A stretch of 8,152 nt of DNA from Planctomycetota bacterium (GTDB taxonomy: Bacteria; Planctomycetota; UBA1135; UBA2386), in the NCBI GenBank assembly GCA_020425885.1, contig JAGQRA010000517.1, positions 1-8,152 on the forward strand. The letters are read 5' to 3'. Below the pieces are notes generated by a model. That model was not told where the DNA came from. It searched no databases and saw only the letters and a list, made by a program, of their open reading frames with translations. Positions 1 to 5,631 of the stretch are shown piece after piece. Every line of letters starts with the position of its first letter. Position 1 is the stretch's first letter. The position numbers were made by a program, and so were the translations under genes.

Positions 1-371
1 CCATCCTCGTAGATCCAGATCGTCGGCAGGCTGCGGATCCCGTATTGCCTCGCCACCGGCGAGTCCCACGACACGACATCGACGATGCGCAGCCTGACGT
101 CATCCCGGGTCTTGGCGAGGGCCGCCAACTGCGGCCCGACCTGGTGACACGCGGGTCAGAAATCGGCGGTGAACTCGACGATGGTCGTGCCACGGCTCGG
201 GACGTTGCTGTCGATGTCGACCTCCTCGCCGGTCGAGATCGTGGCGATGACCTCGTTCGAGCCGGCGCGGCCCGCGGCAGAGGTCGACGATCGCTTCGCG
301 GGCACGTGCGTCAGGATGATGCCTGCGATGCCGAGAATCAGCACCGCGGCGACGGCGATCAACCACTTCAT
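1..371 (-). CDS. Membrane-anchored thioredoxin-fold selenoprotein (UxxC), 3' end outside window
   Basis: Predicted thiol/selenol-disulfide oxidoreductase acting outside the cytoplasm. Seen: translation from the ATG at 371 gives MKWLIAVAAVLILG and a hydrophobic stretch (residues 3-21) that fits an uncleaved anchor or signal, then a short linker, then a beta strand ending FTADF. The next codon (158-156) is TGA, followed in the same frame by PACHQVGPQL, a helix, a strand, and QYGIRSLPTIWIYEDG up to the window edge. That is the normal thioredoxin order: CxxC, helix alpha2, strand, cis-Pro loop (P116). The TGA falls exactly on the first Cys of CxxC, giving Sec72-Pro-Ala-Cys75. Known: UxxC thioredoxin-like selenoproteins occur in bacteria. 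Inferred: TGA is read as selenocysteine, supported by a hairpin at 119-137. Alternatives are a recent nonsense mutation or a TGC/TGT-to-TGA sequencing error. No clear ribosome site precedes the ATG. The C-terminus lies beyond position 1. Confidence 0.8.
119..137 (-). promoter_or_regulatory. SECIS-like hairpin downstream of the in-frame TGA
   Basis: Read on the minus strand, 18 nt after the TGA comes GGGCCGC-AGTTG-GCGGCCC, a perfect 7-bp stem with a 5-nt loop (126-130). The loop starts 25 nt after the TGA and has G as its second base. Bacterial SECIS elements lie inside the coding region just 3' of the UGA, with a small apical loop bearing an early G at roughly this spacing, and they recruit SelB. 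The fit is good. However, GC-rich coding DNA forms such stems readily, and I see no clear bulged U inside the helix. The stem encodes the start of helix alpha2 (GPQLAAL), so protein constraint also shapes it. Confidence 0.6.
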
Positions 372-415
372 GGGCAGTGGATCGGCCGAATGACGCGTGT
401 TGCGGCACGGCAAAG

Positions 416-443
416 CGCAGGCGCCGATGGGACGGCGCCTGCG
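416..443. repeat. Perfect 10-bp inverted repeat in the divergent intergenic region
   Basis: CGCAGGCGCC (416-425), 8-nt spacer, GGCGCCTGCG (434-443). It sits between the divergent starts at 371 (minus) and 520 (plus), 45 bp and 77 bp from the two ATGs. No T-run follows on either strand, and no gene ends here, so a terminator is unlikely. An operator for a dimeric regulator or a 5'-UTR hairpin are the plausible roles, but neither is shown by the sequence. The rest of 372-519 holds no promoter I can recognise. Confidence 0.5.
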
Positions 444-519
444 GTCGGCAACAAGCCGTCGTGTCATGGCCGCGAGGATCGCACCCGCCGCCCGGCCACC
501 CTCGTGCTACCTTCCGCGG

Positions 520-2703
520 ATGAGCAACCGTGGCGCCCTCGTCCCGATCATCGCCAGCATGCTGGCGAGCGCGCCGGCGGTGCCGATCGCAGCACAGACG
601 CGAGTCGCCTGCCTCGGCGACTCGATCACCTACGGTGCCCAGGTCGCGGACCGCGAGCACAACGCCTATCCGGCGCTGCTCGGACAGCTGCTGGCGGCGC
701 GGAGTGGCGAGACCTTCGCGGTGCAGAACTTCGGCGTCGGCGGTGCCACGCTGCTGCGCGCCGGCGATCGGCCGTATCTCGCGACGCCGCGGTGCGCCGA
801 GGCGGTCGCCTGGGCGCCGCACATCGCCGTCATCGTGCTCGGCACCAATGACACCTGCGAGAACGAGCGCCGCCACAACTGGCAGCACGCCGACGATCTC
901 GAGGCCGATGCCCGGGCGCTGATCGCAACGCTACGGGCGGCGCGCACCGAGGTTCGCGTGCTGCTGGCCTCGCCGCCGGCGATGCATCCCGACATGCCGG
1001 GGCTCGCGGCGGAACGCAGTGCCGATCTGCGCACGCGAGCGCCGCGGTTGCTCCGCATCGCGGCTGCCATGCGCGACGTCGCTGCCGCCGAGGCGAACGT
1101 CGAGTACCTCGAACTCGGCCGCACGCTGCGCAGCGCCATGGTCACCGACGGCGTGCACACGACCCCGTACGGCGCCGAGGCGCTGGCGCGTCGCATTGCC
1201 GAGGCCATCACCGCCCCGCCGATCGCGTCACCAGAATTGCAGACGCGGCTTCTGGCGCGCGGCATCGCCACCACGATCGCCGAGTTCCACGGTTTCCGCA
1301 GCCTCGAGTTCGCCCTGCCCGAACACGGCTGCGGCTGTCGTATCGTCGCGCCGCACGCCACGGCCCGCGGCGCACCGTGGATCCTGCGGGCGCGCTTCTT
1401 CGGCCATCAGCCGGCGCTCGATCTCGCCCTGCTCGAGCGCGGCTTCCACCTCGCCTACGCCGACGTCGCCGACCTCTACGGGGCCCCGACCGCGCTCGCC
1501 CGTTGGGACGCATTCCACGCGCTGCTGTGCGATCTCGGACTCGATGCGAAGCCCGTGCTCGAAGGCATGAGCCGCGGCGGCCTGCCGATCATCAACTGGG
1601 CCGCGGCGCATCCCGACCGCGTCGCCGCGATCTACGGCGACAACCCGGTGGCGGACTTCCGGTCGTGGCCCGGCGGTCACAGCGGCAAGCGTTCGGACGC
1701 CGACTGGCGACGCTGCCTCGACGCCTACGGCCTCACCGAGGACGAGGCCATGACCTACGCGCAGATGCCGGTCGATCGCCTCGAGCCGATCGCCGCGGCG
1801 CGCGTGCCGTTGCTGCTCGTGCTCGGCACCGCCGACGACGTCGTACCGCCGAGCGAGAACGGCGAGCTGCTGGCCGCCCGCTACCGCGCCCTCGGCGGGC
1901 CGGTGCAGGTCTGGCGCAAGCCCGGGCTCGGTCATCATCCGCACGGCCTCGATCCCGTCGAGCCGCTGCTGCGCGCGGTGCTGCAGGCCACGGGTCACGC
2001 CGCGATGCCGACGGTGACGCCGACACCGTCGGTCGCCTACCGTCGCGGCACCGGCTGGAACGGCGGCAGCTGGTGGGCGCAGCTCGACGCGTTGCGGGCG
2101 TTGGCCGAAGCACATCGCGATGCGCGCCTCGTGTTCCTCGGCGATTCCATCACCCAGGGACTGACCGGAGTCAGTGACCGCGTCGCGGTGGCCGGCGGCA
2201 GCCGCCCGATCGATGTCGTGTTCGGCGACCGCCAGGCGCTGTCGCTCGGCCTCAGCGGCGATCGCACCGAACACCTGTTGTATCGCATCGAACACGGCGC
2301 CCTCGCCGTGCTCGACCCGGCGGTCATCGTGCTGCAGATCGGCGTCAACAACATCAACGCCGCCGGCCACACCGCCGCGGAGACCGCCGCCGGCATCGAC
2401 GCCGTGCTGCGATCGCTGGCGCGGCACGAGCCGCAGGCGAAGGTCGTGCTGTGCGGGCCGTTCCCGGCCGGTAGTCCCGGCGAGCCGCGGCGGGTCGCGA
2501 TCGACGAGGTGCACGCGCTGATCGGGGGGCTCGGCGACGAACGGCGCGTGTTCTATCGCGATCTGAGATCGCTGTTCGTCGACGACGCCGGCGAGACCAA
2601 CGACCGGATGCGACCCGATCGCATCCACGTCACGGCCGCGGGGCAGACGGCCTGGCTCGAGGCGATCGCGCCGCTGGTAGGCGAGCTGCTGCCGGTGCGA
2701 TAG
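520..2703 (+). CDS. Exported three-domain hydrolase: SGNH - alpha/beta hydrolase - SGNH
   Basis: A 727-residue protein that joins three serine-hydrolase modules; probably an esterase or deacetylase acting outside the cytoplasm, substrate unknown. Start: the ATG at 520 gives a signal peptide (hydrophobic 6-25, likely cut after Ala-Ala25); an in-frame ATG at 397 would bury it behind an Arg-rich tail. Domain 1 (about 27-225): GDSIT with Ser35, NFGVGG at 70-75, GTND with Asn110, DGVH with Asp210 and His213, the complete SGNH block set. Domain 2 (about 230-490): nucleophile elbow GMSRGG with Ser351, acid in GTADD (Asp439), His in GLGHHPH (His472 or 473). Domain 3 (about 520-727): GDSIT with Ser543, GLSGDRT with Gly580, IGVNN with Asn610, DRIH with Asp700 and His703, resembling PAF-acetylhydrolase-like SGNH enzymes. 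All three catalytic sets look intact. There is no obvious Shine-Dalgarno site. The last 74 bp overlap the convergent gene 2630-3778. Confidence 0.9.
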   Translation: MSNRGALVPIIASMLASAPAVPIAAQTRVACLGDSITYGAQVADREHNAYPALLGQLLAARSGETFAVQNFGVGGATLLRAGDRPYLATPRCAEAVAWAPHIAVIVLGTNDTCENERRHNWQHADDLEADARALIATLRAARTEVRVLLASPPAMHPDMPGLAAERSADLRTRAPRLLRIAAAMRDVAAAEANVEYLELGRTLRSAMVTDGVHTTPYGAEALARRIAEAITAPPIASPELQTRLLARGIATTIAEFHGFRSLEFALPEHGCGCRIVAPHATARGAPWILRARFFGHQPALDLALLERGFHLAYADVADLYGAPTALARWDAFHALLCDLGLDAKPVLEGMSRGGLPIINWAAAHPDRVAAIYGDNPVADFRSWPGGHSGKRSDADWRRCLDAYGLTEDEAMTYAQMPVDRLEPIAAARVPLLLVLGTADDVVPPSENGELLAARYRALGGPVQVWRKPGLGHHPHGLDPVEPLLRAVLQATGHAAMPTVTPTPSVAYRRGTGWNGGSWWAQLDALRALAEAHRDARLVFLGDSITQGLTGVSDRVAVAGGSRPIDVVFGDRQALSLGLSGDRTEHLLYRIEHGALAVLDPAVIVLQIGVNNINAAGHTAAETAAGIDAVLRSLARHEPQAKVVLCGPFPAGSPGEPRRVAIDEVHALIGGLGDERRVFYRDLRSLFVDDAGETNDRMRPDRIHVTAAGQTAWLEAIAPLVGELLPVR

Positions 2704-3778
2704 CCGGCGGCGCAGTTGTCGGAGACGTTCTTGTTGGCGCTCGGTCGAAGACCTTACGCAGCAATTCCCAACTCAGCGTCGGGCCGCGCAGGCGTCCGGA
2801 CCAGTCCTGCTCGGTCGTGAGCCGATCGGCAACGAGGGCGGCGCAGATGTCCGCGAGGTCGTCGCCGGCGTGCGCCATGATCTGCCTGCAACCATCGCCG
2901 GCCGTCACGGGATTGCCCTCGAACGACGCTGGCAGCGCGAACTTCCTGACGTCGTCGATGTTGGTCAGTTCAGCCAGCTGGAACACGAGCAGGTCGGGTG
3001 CCATGGCGCGGGCATTGAGGTTCACGGTACGGATCGGGAAGTTCGGCGCCTTGTTGCCGACCTTCTTGCGCCGCTTGTGCCAAAGCGCATCGGTGCTCTT
3101 GGCACCGGCAATCCGACGCATGGCCGCGCGCGCCGAATAGGCCAGCAGCCACGCCCGCGTCGACCTGTGGTCGGTCACGGTCGCCTTCAGCTTCGGCAGC
3201 GCGCCCTTGCCCTGCTCCCCCATCGCCCCGAGCGCGGCCATTGTCAACGCCGCGGGCAGCAGCCCGGCCTTGTCGTTGATCTCCTTCTGCAGCGGAGCGA
3301 CGCCGGGTCTGCCGAGCTGCGCCGACGCGATCGTCGCCGCGAGCACGAGTTCGACCGGCTGCGAGGAACTCATCGTCGCGATCAGCGATCGGGCCGTGTC
3401 GGCGTCGGCGCGGCCGACCGCACCGATCGCCAGCAACCTGATCTGTCGCGCCAGCGACGTCGATTCCGTGTCCATCGCCGCGCCGACCAGCGCGGTGGCG
3501 GCATCGGCGAGGACCCGCTCTTGCCTGGCCCCACAGGCGCCCGCCGAGCGGCGCAGCACGCGCAGCGCCTGCCAGGCGTGGGCGTCGGGTCGTTCGATGA
3601 TGCAGGCCACGAGCGCCGGGACCGCCACCTCCGGTTCGCCGGCGAGGATCTCCTCGGCTGCATCGTCGCGAGTGGCCGGAACGGCGAGTCGCGCAATCGC
3701 CTCGAGCAGGCCGTCGGCAGGCCCTTGGGGACAGGCCGTCGCCGTCGCGAGGGTCAGGGTCAACACGGATGCGAGCAT
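2630..3778 (-). CDS. Exported alpha-helical repeat-like protein, function unknown
   Basis: A 382-residue protein I do not recognise. The ATG at 3778 is chosen because it starts a short signal peptide (MLASVLTLTLATATA, likely cut after Ala15) and because GGAAA lies 7 nt upstream. The n-region has no positive charge, and Cys16 does not sit in a canonical lipobox. Residues about 20-220 are Ala/Leu-rich amphipathic helices in pairs (AVPALVACIIERPDAHAWQ, RQIRLLAIGAVGRADADTA, LVLAATIASAQLGRPGVAPL), compatible with a degenerate HEAT/ARM-type solenoid. A basic segment, WHKRRKKVGNK, and a mixed region containing FPIRTVNLNARAMAPDLLVF follow. After LRKVFDRAPTRTS the last roughly 30 residues become Pro/Ala/Arg-rich; this tail is encoded largely antisense to the end of the hydrolase gene, so the true C-terminus or reading frame there is uncertain. 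Helical solenoids usually bind proteins; this is inference only. Confidence 0.7.
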   Translation of the reverse strand: MLASVLTLTLATATACPQGPADGLLEAIARLAVPATRDDAAEEILAGEPEVAVPALVACIIERPDAHAWQALRVLRRSAGACGARQERVLADAATALVGAAMDTESTSLARQIRLLAIGAVGRADADTARSLIATMSSSQPVELVLAATIASAQLGRPGVAPLQKEINDKAGLLPAALTMAALGAMGEQGKGALPKLKATVTDHRSTRAWLLAYSARAAMRRIAGAKSTDALWHKRRKKVGNKAPNFPIRTVNLNARAMAPDLLVFQLAELTNIDDVRKFALPASFEGNPVTAGDGCRQIMAHAGDDLADICAALVADRLTTEQDWSGRLRGPTLSWELLRKVFDRAPTRTSPTTAPPAIAPAAARLPAARSPRARPSAPRP

Positions 3779-4079
3779 GTCGGTTTCCGGGTGGTGGATT
3801 GTTGCAGTGAACGTACGGCCGCTCCGAGGCCACGGACAGGAAGTGCGACGGCATCGGAGTGTGACCGACGAAGAGCGAGAATCACCAGGACAGGCCGGCA
3901 GGGAGCAGCCTGCGTCGATGCCAATGCGCGACTCACTGCTCTCGGATCGGTGCACCCTTTCCGGTGCGGCCGGCAGGAGCTCGGATCGCATCGAAATCGC
4001 AGATTCATGTCCTGCCCCGATCGCCCATGGGACTCGGAGGTTCATCCCACTTCCGACACCGACCAGAAAGGAGTCTCCG
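3779..4079. other. Divergent intergenic region, no recognised element except the downstream RBS
   Basis: About 300 bp between the divergent starts at 3778 and 4080, so it should hold promoters for both genes, but I cannot pick convincing -35/-10 boxes. Two direct copies of CTCGGATCG occur at 3941-3949 and 3980-3988 (39 bp apart). A small hairpin GCACC-CTTTCC-GGTGC spans 3952-3967 between them. Upstream in-frame ATGs at 3918 and 3924 exist for the plus gene but would hide its signal peptide. No small gene or structured RNA is evident. Confidence 0.5.
4067..4073 (+). promoter_or_regulatory. Strong Shine-Dalgarno site fixing the start at 4080
   Basis: AAAGGAG ends 6 nt before the ATG at 4080. 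It is the only near-consensus ribosome binding site in the window and decides this start over in-frame ATGs further upstream. It suggests efficient translation of the secreted protein that follows. Confidence 0.85.
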
Positions 4080-5585
4080 ATGTCCCGTCGTTTCCTTCTC
4101 GCGGCTTGCCTGGCCCTGGTTGCCGGCCTCGCCGTCGATTCCCGCGCCGTCGCCCAGAACACCCAGGCCGACGATTTCGCCGATCTGCAGGATCTGATCG
4201 CCGAGCCGCCGGTGCTCGACTCCCAGCTCGACGGCATCGTCGGCTGGGCCGCCAGCAACGGTTCGTTCGAGCATCTCGGCGGGCCGCCGTTCCAGGCGCC
4301 GCTGTCGCAGTTCCTGCCCGCCGGCGTCCGCGATGTCATCATCAAGTGCCGCTCCGGAAGCCGGCAGATCAGCGCCGTTCCGCGTTGCGTCCGGTACTGG
4401 TACACCTGCTACGTCGAGCTCGTGTTCGCCGACGACTCGCTGTTCACCTTCAAGAAGCGCATCGAGCTCGTGATCTGCAACAATGGCACGACCTCGCTCG
4501 ACGACCACTACTCGATGTCGCCCGCGGTCGGACCGCCCGGCAACCGCGGCAACGTCCACCTGCTCTACGAGCAGCGGCGGCAAGGCGCGTTGATCGTGCA
4601 CGAACAGCGCCTGCGTGCGCGGCTCGGCGCCACCGCCGACTTCCAGAACCAGAACGGCGTGCCGGTGGTCTCGGGCGGACCGCTGACGATCGAGATCGCG
4701 CCGGGCGCCGCCCTCGATCTGCGACAGAACGCGGCCGCCGCCGGGCCGATCTTCATCACCGACGGACCGGCGCTGCTGCGCTGCGACACCGTGCTGATGG
4801 ATCCCGGCGTCGTCCTCACCGACCTGTTCAACTTCCCGCCCGTCGTGCAGCCCGCGACGTTGATCGTCGACGAGGACGTCGTGCTGCCGCAGTTCTGCGC
4901 GCAGCGATCGACGCAGCCGGGCAGCGTCGATGCGTTCGTGTGGAACGACGGTCACGTCGATCAGCAGCTGCAGTTCACCTGGACCGGCGCGTTCACGCTG
5001 CCGGGGCAGACCGTCGTCGCGGTGGCGGCCGGCGCCGTGCAACGCATCCAGATCCCGGTCGCGATCCCGGTCGCGACGCCGCCGGGTGCTGCGGCGTCGC
5101 TGCAGCTGCAGTGGAGCTCGCTGTCGCAGCCGGGCCATGGCGGCGCCGCGTCGATGCTCGTGGTGAACGAACACCCGGGGCAGTTCCGCTATGGTACCGG
5201 CACGCCGGGCGGCAACGGGCCGCTGACGATCGACGCCGATGGCCCGCTCGCCGCGGGCGGGCCGACCGTACGGGTGACGTCGACCGGCACCGATCCCGGC
5301 GCGCTCGGCATGGCGATGCTCGGCCTGCCCGTGAACCGCAACTACGGCACCTGGATGCTGCCGGGCTTCCCGGCCGAGCTCTACATCGATCCGCAGGGAT
5401 TCCTGTTCGTCACGATCCTGCTCGTCGCCGACGCCGCCGGCAGCACGACGTTCGGGTTGCAGATCGCCAACGTCGCCGCGCTGCGCGGCCTGAAGATCGA
5501 CTGCCAGACGGTCCATCTGCCCGGGCCGGGGCAGCAACCGCTGGTGTTGGGCGGCACGCCGGCGCTGTCGATGACGGTGCAGTAG
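4080..5585 (+). CDS. Exported protein of unknown function with planctomycete-type C-terminal domain
   Basis: A 501-residue protein, function not recognised. Seen: signal peptide MSRRFLLAACLALVAGLAV..., likely cut after the Ala-Val-Ala motif at 23-25. The N-terminal region (about 30-135) holds four cysteines (90, 103, 110, 133) around an aromatic strand, RYWYTCYVELVF, which could form two disulfides outside the cell. The middle (about 140-365) is beta-rich with hydrophobic strands such as PLTIEIAPGAALDL and PATLIVDEDVVLPQF. From about 369 (FRYGTGTPGGNGPLTI) to the end runs a Gly/Pro/Leu-rich beta-type domain also present at the end of the gene at the right edge. I associate this domain with many secreted planctomycete proteins and suspect a surface or sorting role, which is inference. 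Start set by the AAAGGAG site. A hairpin follows the stop codon. The divergent neighbour is the helical-repeat gene 2630-3778. Confidence 0.88.
   Translation: MSRRFLLAACLALVAGLAVDSRAVAQNTQADDFADLQDLIAEPPVLDSQLDGIVGWAASNGSFEHLGGPPFQAPLSQFLPAGVRDVIIKCRSGSRQISAVPRCVRYWYTCYVELVFADDSLFTFKKRIELVICNNGTTSLDDHYSMSPAVGPPGNRGNVHLLYEQRRQGALIVHEQRLRARLGATADFQNQNGVPVVSGGPLTIEIAPGAALDLRQNAAAAGPIFITDGPALLRCDTVLMDPGVVLTDLFNFPPVVQPATLIVDEDVVLPQFCAQRSTQPGSVDAFVWNDGHVDQQLQFTWTGAFTLPGQTVVAVAAGAVQRIQIPVAIPVATPPGAAASLQLQWSSLSQPGHGGAASMLVVNEHPGQFRYGTGTPGGNGPLTIDADGPLAAGGPTVRVTSTGTDPGALGMAMLGLPVNRNYGTWMLPGFPAELYIDPQGFLFVTILLVADAAGSTTFGLQIANVAALRGLKIDCQTVHLPGPGQQPLVLGGTPALSMTVQ
5051..5074 (+). repeat. Two tandem copies of a 12-bp unit inside the coding region
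   Basis: GATCCCGGTCGC occurs twice in perfect tandem and encodes Ile-Pro-Val-Ala twice, followed by a Thr-Pro-Pro linker. It probably reflects a local in-frame duplication between the middle region and the C-terminal domain of the exported protein. Confidence 0.8.
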
Positions 5586-5586
5586 G

Positions 5587-5629
5587 GCGGCGCGATGCTC
5601 GGTCGGGTGCTCCAGCCGCGTTGCGCCGC
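5587..5629. terminator. Hairpin between convergent genes, possible bidirectional terminator
   Basis: GCGGCGC (5587-5593) pairs with GCGCCGC (5623-5629). Pairing extends inward through a G-U, an A-T, another U-G and two G-C pairs, giving about 12 bp around a 19-nt loop. It fills nearly the whole 46-bp gap between the stop at 5585 (plus) and the stop at 5632 (minus). Position favours a shared terminator. There is no T-run on either strand, so an intrinsic terminator of the usual kind is not proven. Confidence 0.45.
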
Positions 5630-5631
5630 GC

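Noticed and set aside
508..513. TACCTT as a -10 box for the hydrolase gene
   Set aside because: Only 6 bp before the ATG with no matching -35; would imply a nearly leaderless transcript, which the sequence alone cannot support.
397..519. Upstream in-frame start (ATG at 397) for the hydrolase gene
   Set aside because: Adds an Arg-rich stretch ahead of an otherwise well-placed signal peptide and spans the inverted repeat.
1228..2628. Long minus-strand open frame of about 466 codons opposite the hydrolase gene
   Set aside because: Arg/Asp/His-rich translation without domains, lying antisense to clear catalytic motifs; a shadow frame typical of high-GC DNA.
3952..3967. Small GCACC/GGTGC hairpin as a riboswitch or attenuator
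   Set aside because: Only a 5-bp stem, with no conserved riboswitch core and no T-run; could be chance.
4005..5537. Minus-strand open frame of about 510 codons opposite the exported protein
   Set aside because: Low-complexity Arg/Asp/Gly translation, while the plus strand has a signal peptide, a strong ribosome site and the C-terminal domain.
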